DNA from: Bromus sterilis
Taxonomy: Eukaryota; Streptophyta; Magnoliopsida; Poales; Poaceae
NCBI GenBank assembly: GCA_950022295.1
Contig: OX465597.1
Span: 382,695,016 to 382,759,015, forward strand
Direction of reading: 5' to 3'
Length of the DNA stretch: 64,000 nucleotides
Under the pieces are notes generated by a model, which worked only from the letters and a program-made list of their open reading frames with translations, was not told where the DNA came from and did no database searches. Position numbers and translations under genes: made by a program. This document shows positions 36,268 through 47,745 of this stretch, piece by piece (position 1 is the stretch's first letter; every line of letters begins with the position of its first letter).

Positions 36268-39200
36268 TGTCGGGACCCGGGGTTAGCGTATGCAAGTACA
36301 GTTAAGACATAGTCATATGGAGAGCCGAGAACCGTACCCACTTGTCTAAGCAGACAAGGCCAAGCACAGAACGTTCTCGGAAAGCATCGTACGTGAGGGG
36401 CATCCCATCCAGGCTGGATGATCAACTGAGATGGGTCCTCATCGTCCGCACACAAGTCTAATGATATGGGTGGTGAACTCCCATATTCAAAGACAAGTGC
36501 CAGCTTTGACTTGGCTAATCCTGAACTACGAGTACCAGACTTTGAGGTAAGAAGCGTACACGAGTCCACTACTTTCTCCAACCAATACACCACTATGGTA
36601 CCTTCCTCGACTTCCCACGAGGAAGCACGCCATAGCACTCACACTTATCTTGGTGTGTTTTAGAAGTATCCGGTTCAAGTTATCTAATAATCAAGCTAAG
36701 CTTTCCAAGCAGTCCATAACCCCGGACGCGACTATTCGAATAGTTTTGTTAACCTTGCAAGGGTGTACCTCTACACACACATGACCATCATTTACCGCCT
36801 TTGATCTCGACACCATTCAAGGGGTGCCAGCGAGGATGCTCACCACAACTGTTACCTCATAGCCGATCTAGTCCGAGAAAGCCGCCTACTTGGGTTGGTT
36901 ACCACAATCGTGAACCCGGCCGGTTTACCGAAGTGGACCCAAGTGATGTGTGCGTGGTGCATAAGCCGGTCTCGGATGAGCCATTCTCTCACTTAGCAGC
37001 CAGGCCACAGACCTACCAGAACTCCGAACTATTGCGACATCTGGACATCGAAAGGGATGAGTTAGTAAGTTGAGAGGGGTCAGTGAGCCCAATGTGTGGT
37101 TGTACTCTTCATCTTGGATCACCACACAAGAACTCGTATTAGGGCGGTGTTCAACGAGACAACCCACCGTGTACTCCTACACAGCCTCTCATCGTTCACT
37201 TTGTATTAGGGTCGATTCACCAACACTTTTCTACCATCATCAACATGATCATTCCCATCCCGACTCACATCACAGTAACAACATGGTATCATACTAAGCA
37301 TGCAATAGGCAGTAACATTGCAGGGGCCACATGATATCAAACAACTCCTACATTTGCTAGGATTGTGGTTTGCTTACTACTGTGACAAAATGATAGGTCA
37401 TGCAAAGGAATGGGTTCATCTATGTGGTAGAAACGAAGCATGGTAATCATCCTAAACAATGCATAAGCGAGACATGAGAGGGAAGTGGGATTTTATCGAC
37501 ATGATCAATGGGGGTTTGCTTGCCTTGCTGACGAGGTTCGGGTTCGGGGTCTTCAACGAAGGTTGCAACCTGTTGCTCCGGTTCCACCTCTATTCGACAA
37601 ACAAAGCACGAAGTAGCAATCAATATGAATGCAATGCTCAAGCACATGAATGAATGTTGAAACTTGAAGTATAAGTTTTGATGTGTGAGGCAATTCCATT
37701 TAAGTGGAGTATATTGCATTTGAAATGCAAATTCAAACTCCACATTTGAATTCAACATTAACCAAGTTGTATGTGATATGGTTTGATCATTTTGAATCAT
37801 CTTCAAATGTGTATGATATGCCTCTGATGTGTGATTGAAATGTAGCATGTTGCCATGGTTCAAGTTGCAAAAATATTTGATTTGAATTTGATTTAATTCC
37901 ATTTAAATCAAATAGCAAATGCTACTGATCACATTTTAAATTCAGCTCAAACAGAGTTGAAAGTTGCATATTTGGAAAGATAATTTTCTCCTGATCATTT
38001 TTCATATATCATTTGTCCAATTTGGAGTTAATATGAATTTTCTATGAATTTCCAAAGTTTGGGGTATTTTCTGGAATTTCTGAAATTCTTTAATTCATTT
38101 TGATTTTCTGGAAATTCATTTAAATTGATTTATTGCGCAAGTGCTGACGTCAGGGGGGGGGGGGCTGACATGTGGGGTCACCTTGTCAGTGACTGGGTTA
38201 ATTAACCCGTGGGTTAAGTTAATCCAGTGGCTTAATTAAGCCACTGGGCCCACTGGTCAGTGACCCAGGGGTCACTAACTGGGTGCTTAACAGGGGGGGT
38301 TAGAGCTGACACGCCGGCGACTGGACCGCGGCGGCGCTGCACGGGGAGGACGAATCCGGCCACGGGAGGGGAAACGGAGGGCACCGGCTTGCTCCTGGAG
38401 GTCGTCCGCGTCTTCTGGAAGTAACAGGGGGTCGCGGGGTGGTCGGGAGCGACGACGGCGACGTCCTTGGCGGCGACAGAACCACGGCGAGGTCGTAGTC
38501 GACGTTGTAGTGCAAGACTTGAGGCGATTCGGGGCGCGTTCGAACGCTGGAATGTTCAGGAGCCAATCGCACGCACTGGGGGTGCACGATGAGCACTGGA
38601 GCGAGGAGGACGACGACCATGGCGGCAACGAGCTCCTGCGTCCATGGCGGAATCGTCTAGGGGGGGATTGAGGGGCCGCAAGATTTGGGGTTCTGCTCAC
38701 TAGGAGGTGGTGAACGCAACGGCGCAGGCGGTGGAGACGGAGAGGCTTTAACGACGACGAATTCGCCGGAGTTGGCTTGCGGGTCCTGCGGCAACGTGGA
38801 GAAGATTCCGGCGGCTACAGAGCGTCCGAGCTCGATTCCTTCTGCACGGAGTCGAAGTCGAGGATGGCGAGGAGGATGGACAGCACGGCGCAGCTCGGGG
38901 ACGTCGTTGGCCACGCGGGCTTCAAGCTATGGCGACGGCGGCGTCCTGTTCTTCTCGGGGCTCAGCGAGAGAGAGGAGGATAGGCACTGGGGAGGGGGGG
39001 GTGGATGAGCTCACGGCGTCTCCAGGGCGCGTCCAGGTGCGAGAAGAGGCCACGGGGGGCCTGGAAGCTCCTCGACGACGACGTGTCGTCCCCGGCTAGC
39101 TCGGTGGCATTCCACCGAGCAGCTTGGAGGCGCGGGAGGGGGAAGAAGACCCCGCTGCCCCTGTGGGCCGGCTGGGCTTGGGTGGGCCGGCTTCGCCTGG

Positions 39201-39673
39201 GCACCAGGTAAGGATTTCTTATTTCTTTTCTATTTCTCTTTTCTGACATTTGTTCTGTTTAGCCAAATAAAATAGCTAAACATTTTATTAAATGCTGAAA
39301 TTTTTTATGTGGCCTCATAAAAAAAAAGACTAGCCACTTATAAACTTTCAACATTTTTAAAATTCAAATGATTTGAATCTTAAATCAAATAGGGGTATTT
39401 CTTTAATTCCAAGGCACTGTTTGATTATTTGAAAAATCTATGAGCATGGGATGGGTCCCACATCACTTGATATGTGATCACACTCATTTATAAGACTTTT
39501 TAAAAAATCTAACATGAATTTTTGGAGAAGATTTTTATCTGGCCTTTTGACTTAATTCATGTGGGGGGTGTTCCTTCTCCCATTTGGATTTTGAAGTTGA
39601 AATTCCTTTGAATTCTTTCATGAATGCAAAGTGAAAAAGACCCTAGCACATTACCTAACAGAGGGTTCTGACA
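36268..39673 (-). repeat. LTR_e, 5' LTR of element 3 (3406 bp, internally deleted)
   Basis: It is collinear with LTR_d and nearly identical to it by eye. A block corresponding to LTR_d 26450-27114 (665 bp) is missing at about 36498. It ends GGTTCTGACA at 39673, followed by the target duplication. Confidence 0.9.
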
Positions 39674-39678
39674 AGAGG
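39674..39678 (+). other. Target site duplication, right copy (AGAGG)
   Basis: Identical to 26215-26219 and directly adjoins the right LTR of element 3. Confidence 0.92.
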
Positions 39679-40458
39679 GAAGTGATCCTTTTAGCAGTGT
39701 TTGTTGACGGTCCCGTAGTCAACGCACATGCGTAGTACGTCGGTGTCCTTTTTAGGCACTATGACTGGGTTTGCGACCCAGGTGGCCTGTTTCGTCTCCC
39801 GGATGAATTGCGCGTCGAGTAGTCAATTAACTTCTACTTCGATGGCTCTGCGCTTGGGTTCGGAATATATGCGCAATGCCTTCTTCACTGGTTTGGTTTT
39901 TGGATGTATATGTAGTGTGTGCTCTGTGAACTCTCGTGGTATTCCAGGCATGTCGTCCGGGCACCAGGCAAAAAATTTCCACTCCTCGCAGTGGAGGACC
40001 ATAAGGGAAATTGCTTGTTCTTCTGGGAGATGAGAGTAGATTCGTACCATCTTGTCTGGGTCCGTTGGGTGCACCTGATGGGTGACTGTGTCACTGTCGA
40101 CGCTGAAGTCGCAAGTAAATTCTTTTGATTCGCTTCTGCTTGCCAGTGGGAAAATGCTCTTGTCTATCACCATGGCTATCTCTTCGAGCTGCTGGTGAGC
40201 TCCAAACGTGTCGGAAAATTCATGAAAGTCTCGGTCACATTGGTCTGATTTGATAAAACTCCCGTTGACCGTGATGACCCCTGAGGGTCTTGTCATCTTG
40301 AGCTTGAGGTACGCATAGTGCAGGACCGCCATAAATTGAGCGAATGCGGGCCGCCCGAGTATGGCGTGGTATTGGGACTGCCAGTCGAGTACTTCGAACT
40401 CGAGGCCTTTTCTTGCGAAGTTGCCCCTGCCGCCGATTGTTCCGAGGCAGGAGGCTGC
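39679..40458 (-). pseudogene. pol: Tat element protease-RT linker and RT 5' portion
   Basis: The minus-strand frame contains YHAILGRPAFAQFMAVLHYAYLKLKM and the FAWCPDDMPGIPREFTEH block that precedes RT in the Tat lineage. A degraded RT start follows (VIVPKKDTDVLRMCVDYG) with at least two stops, up to the insertion site of element 3. It continues at 26219 on the other side. On its right it is cut by the solo LTR at 40459. Confidence 0.82.
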
Positions 40459-42139
40459 TGATGGTACGAATTAACACCCCCTCGTTGGTTACCCAAAGTG
40501 GACGGTTGAGATGGAGACAGCAGCAAGTTTCCCTTAGCGAAGATGCTAAGGTTGAGTGTCGACCAGTAGGACTCCAACAGATACAAGAAGGTGGTGAAGT
40601 GAACAATGGCGCCATTTTTGACCGAGGTTGCTAACTTCACCTAGACCTGCACACACCAGAAATAACTTTGCTTTCCAACGAGTACAGAGGAGTTGTCAAT
40701 TCCTCCGGCCTTGTTGTCTACAAAGGATAAAATGCACGGGATAATAATGATAGTGATAGCAACGGAAAAGTAGATAAAGCAGTAAATTGATAGTTGGTGT
40801 AAACAGTATTGGAAATATGAACCGGGGTCCTATGATGTTCACTAGTGATATGTCTCTCCCAAAAGACGATAAAATAGCCATGCGAGGTAAACAAATTACA
40901 CCTGGGCAATTGACATGATTATGTGCGCAAACCAATGCTAATTATGCTATAAATAAAGGAAGAGGCTCAAAAGCATGGGCGGTACGCCAAGACAAGTAGA
41001 CCGAAATCCATCTGCATCTACCTACTAATCATCCACCTTGAGATATCTATCCAGAACATCTCGCTGGTATTAAGTTGCGAATCCCACCCAAAGTGTAAAC
41101 TCAAAACAACGGACAACTGCATTAAAGAACTTTGCGTAAAGTAAACAATCCTTGCACCCGCAAGTACAAGCACCGTTGTTTTCCCCCTTGTGACAACAGC
41201 ACATCCCCTAGACTCATGTTTCTGTCACTCAAGCTAGTCATCGGGGGGCATGAACCCATAATCATGCATAACGCTCCCTCTTGGAGTCACTACCTACTAC
41301 TTAGCCAAAGAAATAAACAGCAACGGAAAACATGCAAGAATTACTTTAGAACATAAATATAAAAGAGGAGAATCAAATATATTACTCAAACACAATCTGA
41401 ACATAATCTCATAATCCATCGGATCTCAGCAAACTCAGCATAGCAACAATAGAAATATTACATATGTGCCTCGATCATGTAGGGCAGCTCACGAGGTCTA
41501 ATCCATGAAGAACAAAGAGGGGAGGAGAACATCACAGATCTACTGATCATAGATCCATAGTCCAAGGTGGACTACTCATGGTTCATCCGGGAAGCATCCA
41601 TGGTGGCGGAGAAGGTCCCGGAGGTGGTTCCTCCCTTCGGCAGGGTGCCGGGAAGAGGTCTTCTGGTGCTCCCGATATTGGAAGCGCGACGGCGGTGGAA
41701 CAGAGGAGAGATCGCAAAAAAGGATTCCCGTCACGGGGGTTTATCATCACGAGGAATAAATAGGAGAAGGGGGGGGGGGGCGCCAGGGGGGCCACCAGGG
41801 GTCCAGGTGGCCCCCTGGCTCGGCCCCACCCTAGGGCGCTCCGGGAGGGCGATTGGGGCCCTGGTGGGTCCCCTCTGGCCCCCCCTCGGTGATTCCTGAA
41901 GCTTCTTCTACGCTGATTTTTTTTATTGGATTTTTCCCGAATTTTTGGAGCACTTTTAATATGGGGGAAACCTGAAATAGAAAAACAGCAGAAAACAGGA
42001 ACTGGCACTGGGGTGCACGGAGTTAATAGGTTATTCCAAATATGATCAAAAGTGTATGGAAGTTCATCAATATCATAGCAACATCACACAAAAGAGGCAT
42101 GGAGCAAGAAGAAATTATAGATACATTTTGGACGTATCA
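40459..42139 (-). repeat. Solo gypsy LTR of the TGATACG type (1681 bp)
   Basis: Read on the minus strand it begins TGATACGTCC and ends ACCATCA, with no internal region, primer site or second LTR. It interrupts the Tat polyprotein between protease (VPGEE) and the GTIGGRG block. It shares its start, a G/C-rich inverted block (about 41764-41880) and its 3' half with the LTR fragment at 21957-22484. It probably formed by recombination between two LTRs. The flanking pentamers (GCTGC and ACTTC) do not match, so a target duplication is not confirmed. Short ORFs within it are not genes. Confidence 0.75.
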
Positions 42140-43320
42140 ACTTCTTCACCTGGAACTACGCCGTAGAGTGTAACGCCTGACTTCTTCCAGACTTATCGTG
42201 GAATCAGCATCTTGCGCAAAGTGCTGGTGAAGATTATGTTTAAACTGTTGCCCCCGTCCATGAAAACTATGTCCATGTCATAACCACCGATTTGAGCTTC
42301 GAGTACCAATGGTGCATGCCCTAGCCTTGGAACTGCGGGTGGGTGATCGCTTTGTGAGAAGGTAATGTTGGTCTCTGCGTCGTACAGATGGTAGGTTTGT
42401 GCTGTTTTTAGGTCCCCGACTGCTCGAGTTTGCAGGGTGTGGGCGTCCTGTTTTGCTTTTGAGGGCCTTCCTTCTTGGATCATGCAGACCCGTCCATCAG
42501 ATGGAGGGTATTGCTCTTCTGCATTGTTTGCTGGTGGCTGCGCGGTTCCTCGAGCCTGTTTGGCTTCGCGTTGATTCTCTTCCTTGAGGCTGTTGGAGAG
42601 TTCGGTGAACAAACGATAACCTCTCAGGGTGTGGCCTGCTCTAAGGCGCCCCCGGCCATCTTTGAAACAGTGGTTTGTGCAGGGTCCATCCAGGTGTTCT
42701 TGGGCTATGAGCTTGCTGGAGCCGGTGTGCCTTCTTCTTCTTGCGATGAGGAACGACTGCGAGTGGTCTTCCGAACGGGAGTGGAACCTTGGGTCGAGCT
42801 CTATTCCGTCGTTCATCGAGTGGTTCTGAATCACCTTTGCGAACTCATATGGTCTTCGATCTGGGTTGAAGTACTCGCGAGACTGAGTTTCAGAGTCGCC
42901 GTCATGTCCCGCGGCGGGTGCCCGGGTGGCGGTGGGTGTTTGAGTGGTGGGAAAAGCTGCCGCAACACGTTGCGGCTCCTCTAGTGAGATTTCTGTGCAT
43001 ACTTCTTGTACTTGCTCCAGCATCCGGGCTGACTTCATGGTCGCGGCTTGCGCTTGCCTTTTGGATCGTCGAGTTATTTTTTGCCGATCACGACTTTGGT
43101 AGTCGCCAAAAGATCGAACTTGGACTAGTTGTGGGCCAAGCGATCTTGGTGGTGCGATGGAGAGGTCTGCGATGAACTTGAGTTCTTCGAGTGGATTGGA
43201 TCTTGATCGAGTCCTTGAGTTGTGACTTGCTGATGACGGGACCGCCGAGATCGTGATTCCAACATGCGTAGTCCCCACGGTCGGCGCCAATTGACGAGGA
43301 TTGACCTCGGCAAATACCAT
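42140..43320 (-). pseudogene. gag: Tat element gag and protease (internally deleted)
   Basis: An open frame runs from 42193 upward. The best start is the ATG at 43318-43320, which lies within the 5' LTR in an ACCATGG context and reads through the primer site. The frame carries gag-like Arg/Gln-rich stretches, SREYFNPDRRPYEF, and at its end a protease motif with D-G-G (VFMDGGNSLNIIF), normal for this lineage. It is much shorter than a full Tat gag-protease, so the capsid part is probably deleted. It stops at 42193; residues up to the solo LTR at 42139 continue the same protein (WKKSGVTLYGVVPG). Confidence 0.72.
43271..43289 (-). other. Primer binding site of the Tat element
   Basis: The minus strand reads TGGCGCCGACCGTGGGGAC two bases after the LTR end. 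A TGGCGCC start is normal for tRNA primer sites. I cannot assign the tRNA with certainty. Confidence 0.6.
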
Positions 43321-43740
43321 GGTCAGGGACCCTGGGTTAGATTGTAGAGGGGATGAGCAGGTTGGCGATACTCGTCGGCTAACATGAGACAGTACTTCCT
43401 GCTTGATTGTATTATGCGGGAGGTGATCACAGTGGCGGTCGAGGCAAGTTCGCTCAAGACCGGAGGTGTTGATTGAAGATTGTATGCCCTGAGCCTTCAC
43501 CCCTCCCAGCCTTTATATACTAGGCTGGGTCTCAGGGAGTCTGACTCAGGTTACAGGGACGATTGCCTAATCTAGCTTTTCCTTGGACGCCAAGTCTTGA
43601 CTTCCATGTTGGTCGTGGACTCCTACGTCGGTGCCTTGAGTGGGCCAGTCGTGGGCCTGTTGAGGCTTCCAGCGGGCCTTCTGTCTTCATATGCACCAGG
43701 TATCCTCACACGCAGGAGTCGTGGGGTCATCCCCTCATCA
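43292..43740 (-). repeat. 5' LTR of the Tat element (449 bp)
   Basis: On the plus strand it begins TGACGAGG and ends CCCTCATCA, giving TG/CA ends with short imperfect terminal inverted repeats. It contains a TATA box and the probable gag start codon. No second copy is found on the left side of the element. Confidence 0.75.
43511..43519 (-). promoter_or_regulatory. TATA box in the Tat LTR
   Basis: The minus strand reads TATATAAAG. It sits between the arms of a perfect 7-bp inverted repeat (CCCAGCC at 43505-43511 and GGCTGGG at 43523-43529). It is about 190 bases upstream of the probable gag start. Confidence 0.6.
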
Positions 43741-44523
43741 GGTTCATAAGATGTTTCAAGAGACTTTCAGAAACGAGTCGAAAGTAAAGAGTCGTGTATA
43801 TCAAAAGACTCATCTGGAACACTTCGAGGCAGTTTTTCACCCTCAAGGTTACAAGATCCAAGAGAGCCAAAGTAAAGAGGTTCATAGTTCGACAACTGAT
43901 CGTCCTAGAATGCATATGGTTGATTACAATGATGATATATAATTCAGATGATGATGTTGATGTCTATACCACTGCATTTGTTTGGCCCTCGAAGGCAATA
44001 CCTTATGCATGCAATGCTCTTAAGCCGATTCATCAGAATCGTGATGAGGAGATGAAATTTACTTTTGATATACCCAAGTGTGATAGAATATTTGATGCTT
44101 TGTTGCAAGATAAGATGATAAGAATATCACACACCTTACCGTTGTTTGGAGAGCTGAAACGGCATGCTTATTGTAAATATCATAATTCATTTTCTCATGC
44201 TACTAATGATTGCAATGTTTTTATACGACATATACAATTAGACATTAGTGATGGACGATATAATTTTGCCGAGATGCAAGTGGATAAACAACCCTTCCCG
44301 ATGAAGACCATGGATTCGGAAGGAAGGAAGATGTTAATTCGGCCTAACATAACCGAATTTTCTAATAGAGATAATGTTGTTATTGGTGAATCCAGGAAAA
44401 GGAAGGAAGACGACAAATTCTTGGGAAGACAGGTTGTGCTTGACAAGCAATCCGATGGAGAGGAAGTAATAATGATCACCATAAAAAAATCCTACACTCG
44501 GGGGGCAACTGATGACCCTCAAC
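43741..44523 (+). pseudogene. gag: Gag fragment of another Ty3-gypsy element (plus strand)
   Basis: An open frame to 44528 encodes a gag C-terminal region with a variant zinc knuckle, CKYHNSFSHATNDC (C127, H130, H135 and C140 counted from the Met at 43794). This C-X2-H-X4-H-X4-C form, followed by an acidic and basic tail, is typical of Tat-like gag. The fragment is bounded by the Tat LTR on the left and the LTR at 44524 on the right, so it is probably the older host sequence for both. No pol is present. The first 40-50 residues are probably out of frame. Confidence 0.65.
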
Positions 44524-45870
44524 TGTAGGGGATCGAGATAGTCCTCGCGGGGAAGATAACCCATTTTATTGATTCAACACAAGGGGGTCCAAATAATATT
44601 TATACGCTTTAACAGTTGATTTGTCAATTCAACCGCACCTGAAATATACTTGCTTGCAATAAAATATTAATAGCAACAGTGATATGAAAGTGATAGTGGC
44701 AACAGCGAAAGTAAAACAACAAAAGTAAACAACTAGTAACCAATAGGATTAAAACACTGTAGCCTAGGGAGATGGATGGTTGAGCGCTGCTTGGATGCGA
44801 GTGAACATGTAATAGATTCTAACACGGGGCAAGGCACACAGAAAAGCAAGGATCATCTAGGTAAATATCAAACATTAGGCATGTATCCCATAGGTAGTTG
44901 TGCGTGCTTGCAATAAGAACTTGCACAACATCTTTTGTCTACCATCCCTCTACGAATGGGGATGAAAGGAACTTATGGAGATTAAGGTGCTCCTGTCAAA
45001 GAGCATCGGAACAAAGCATTAACATTCAATGGATACATGAAATCCTCAAATTATAATCCATCCCCTTTGTGGTCCCACGCTATCACCTTTGGGATCGCCG
45101 GTTCCGGACCATAATAGGTGCATAAAACTCATAGATAGGATCAAGAGCACAAATAAACTCATGAAAACACAAGTGGTTCAGATCTGAAAACATGGCACTC
45201 GGGCCCAAAGTGACAAGCATTAAGAGCAACAAGTTGTAGCAAAGATGATAAACACCAAAGTAGATGATAGGCAACATGCCCCCAACAATATGACGAACTA
45301 TTACATGATCTAACTCATCCAATCCCTACCATTCTCTTTGCCTACAGCAGGGAATTACTCACACATGAAAGGAGAAGTCATGGAGGGATGATGGATTGGT
45401 GATGGTGATGACGATGGCGATGATCTCCCCTCACCGGAGGCCAAAACAGCCTCCAGATTAGCCCTCCCGGAGAAGAACAGAGGGTGGTGGCGGCTCCGCG
45501 ATGGAAACTAGGAAAACGACTTCTGTTCTAGGGTTTCCTCGCGACGAGAATAATTAGGGGTCTTGGTAGGGCACCAGAGGGGGGAGGACCCTCCTAGGCG
45601 GCCTCCCGGCGCGGCCAGGGGTGGGGCCGCCCTAGCAGGGCGCCTGGAGCCCCCCTGGCTGACCTCTGGCCCCACTTCTGGATTAGGGTCCCTCCGGGAG
45701 CATGGATTTTCTGTGATTTTTCTTGGAATTTTCTGAGACACCTAAAAATCCATATGTGTGCACATAAGAAAACAACGTCAGTCCGGGTTAGTTTCGTTCA
45801 AATCATGCAAGAATGAGGCCAAAACAATAGCAAAAGTGTTTGGAAAAGTAGATACTTTTGAGGAGTATCA
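44524..45870 (-). repeat. 3' LTR of a minus-strand gypsy element (1347 bp)
   Basis: Read on the minus strand it begins TGATACTCCT and ends CCCCTACA. A polypurine tract adjoins its start. It has the G/C-rich inverted block (about 45587-45680) seen in the other TGATAC-type LTRs. The five bases on its left are TCAAC. Confidence 0.78.
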
Positions 45871-46542
45871 ACTCCCCCAAGCTTAGCATATTGCTTGTCC
45901 TCAAGCAATTCAGTTCAACGAACTGGACGCGACAAAGAAAACTTTGACAAACTCTTTTGCTTCATACGATGTATATAAGCATGTACTACGAAAAGAGTTT
46001 AGCAAGTATTAAAACAATGCTATGAGGACAATGCATGAAGCAACCCTTCTTTCACGTGATCAATCACAAACAACCAAAAGTCAATAATATGCTGCTGAAA
46101 ATCAAGACAAGATAACAATGCACATAGCTTGGACATACTAGAGTGGTATCTCGCTAGCCTCCATGAGTGAAGCAAAACATAAATGAAGAAACTCCTCTGG
46201 AGTTTTAAAGGAGACTAGAACTAAGAATTTCAGAAAAAGTAATATCACAATCATGCAGAAGACAATGTTGTACTTTGGGACAATGCATGTTACACTAAGA
46301 ATGACAATTATGCTCTCAATATTTGGTGCTTTGAAGAAAGAATGGGAGACTCTCGAACTGTGGCTTTTGATGGCAAGGTTTAAAACCCTTGGCTGGAAGC
46401 GAAGACTAAACAAGTACCAAAGCTCTTGGTTTTGAAAACAGAAATAAAATTGTTTTGGGAAGTGTAACTTTCTAGTCAACGGTAGACGGTAAAGGTTTCT
46501 CAATATCTCCCATACCAACCATATTAATTTGCGATTCCCATG
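45871..46542 (-). mobile_element. 3' internal end of the same minus-strand gypsy, with polypurine tract
   Basis: Directly beside the LTR the minus strand reads AAGCTTGGGGGAGT (45871-45884), a classic polypurine tract. The remaining ~660 bp is AT-rich and non-coding as far as I can see. The element is interrupted at 46543 by the next insertion, and the rest lies beyond the window. Confidence 0.72.
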
Positions 46543-47652
46543 TGATACGTCTCAAACGTATCTATATTTTTTGCTTGTTACTTGCCCTTTTTGTGTCATT
46601 GCTACATCTTTTTGCCATGCTTTTGAATCATTTATTGGACTAACCTACTAATATAGAGCCCAGTGCCAGTTCCTGTCTATTTTGTCTTTGCAATGCAGAA
46701 AAATTCCAAAAATGAAGTTGCTCAGAAAATTCCCAAAAAATATTTACATCGGAAGAGTCCTCCAGTCGGAGGACGGAGTCAGGAGGTGGACCCAGGACCC
46801 TCGGCGCCCTCCCGGCGCGGCCAGGGGGGACCCGCGGAATTTTTTTACCTTGTTCAATCCTAAGAGGTTTATGAATTATTGTTGCTGCAATTTTGTTGTT
46901 CTTAATGCTTGTTACTAGTGCACGAGTAGCATGATTTCATATTTGAGCACGTTATGTTTGCATGATTATAATTGTTGTTCTGGATGTTATCTACGGTTGT
47001 ATGCACCTATTATAGTCCAGAACCGTCGATCCCAATGGTTACATCTTGGGACACCAAAGGAGATGGGCTATAATTTGAGGATCACATGTGTTCATAGAGT
47101 GTGAATGCTTTGTTCCGGTGCTCTTTGACAGGTGCACCTTAATCTTTGTAAGTTCCTTTTGGCCCCGTTTGTAGCGGGACGGTAGGACAAAAGATGTTGT
47201 GCAAGTTCTTATTACAAGCACGTACAACTACGTACGAAACACATGCCTACGTTTGGTCCTTAGACTAGGATTGCTCTAGTTTGTTCTTTGGCTAGAGTTA
47301 GTGCAATTTTGTCAATTGCCCAACTGTAATTTGTTCACCCAACACTTGTTCTTTTTGCTTGGAGAGTTACCACTAGTGAAATCTTGAACCCCGGTCAATC
47401 TTTCATCTTTATTGCCTTCGTTGTTACTATCGCTCTCATCACTGCTGCTACTATTTTGTTACTACTTTGTGGTGTTGGTGATTGGGGAAGTCTTACAGGC
47501 TACACCCGTCAACACACCGTTGCTACTAAATATCTGTCAACTCAACTGCTAAGGCTTATAAGTATTCTTTGGCTCCCCTAGTGTCGAATCAATAAATTGG
47601 GTTATACCAACCCGCGAAGACTGTTGTGATCCCCTACACTTGTGGGTTATCA
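46543..47652 (+). repeat. 5' LTR of the pol-less gypsy (1110 bp, internally deleted)
   Basis: It begins TGATACGTCT and ends GGGTTATCA. It matches the 3' LTR at both ends, but about 410 bp corresponding to roughly 63119-63530 is missing at about 46836. The deleted part includes the likely TATA box. The short ORFs in it are not genes. Confidence 0.82.
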
Positions 47653-47663
47653 AGACTATTTTG

Positions 47664-47681
47664 TGGCGCCGTTGCCGGTGA
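47664..47681 (+). other. Primer binding site for tRNA-Asp
   Basis: TGGCGCCGTTGCCGGTGA matches the usual plant tRNA-Asp primer site with one mismatch near its end. It lies 11 bases after the LTR. Confidence 0.82.
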
Positions 47682-47745
47682 CCACAACTCTATTTATAAG
47701 TTCACTTGATAAGTACATTTTATCTTATTACTCTGTTTTCTTACA

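Larger units (their letters stand above)
26220..39673 (-). mobile_element. Complete Tekay/Del-like gypsy element 3 (13,454 bp)
   Basis: It has LTRs at 26220-30286 and 36268-39673, an internal region at 30287-36267 and a perfect 5-bp target duplication (AGAGG). Its structure matches the elements at 1-21956, but its LTRs form a distinct subfamily from about 29000 onward. It inserted into the RT region of the Tat element, between the codons for HFPL and PRID. The two LTRs are nearly identical by eye apart from one large deletion, so this insertion looks young. The internal coding region is nevertheless defective. Confidence 0.92.
22485..43740 (-). mobile_element. Tat-lineage Ty3-gypsy element, interrupted twice
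   Basis: Pieces of one minus-strand element remain in order around two insertions: 5' LTR 43292-43740, gag and protease 42193-43320, protease-RT linker and RT start 39679-40458, rest of RT 25670-26219, RNase H and a second RNase H 24735-25690, integrase 23448-24653 and 3' UTR 22485-23447. The extra (archaeal-type) RNase H after the native one is diagnostic of the Tat lineage. No 3' LTR matching 43292-43740 is seen; the element ends against the rearranged LTR fragment. Five bases right of its 5' LTR are GGTTC, with no partner to compare. Confidence 0.82.

Noticed and set aside
41567..41899. ORF of 110 codons in the solo LTR (similar ones at 45508-45741 and 62934-63149)
   Set aside because: They fall on the G/C-rich inverted block common to these LTRs and are not conserved as protein.
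40459..42139. DNA transposon (CACTA or MITE type) instead of a solo LTR
   Set aside because: Ends are TG/CA and match the LTRs of gypsy elements in this window. No terminal inverted repeat beyond a few bases is seen. However, no target duplication could be shown.
22485..43740. Host gene interrupted by retrotransposons
   Set aside because: All pieces carry retroelement gag, RT, RNase H or integrase motifs in Tat order, with an LTR at one end.
43794..43930. N-terminal 45 residues of the gag fragment frame
   Set aside because: The composition is unlike gag and a neighbouring frame also looks plausible; this stretch is probably out of frame.
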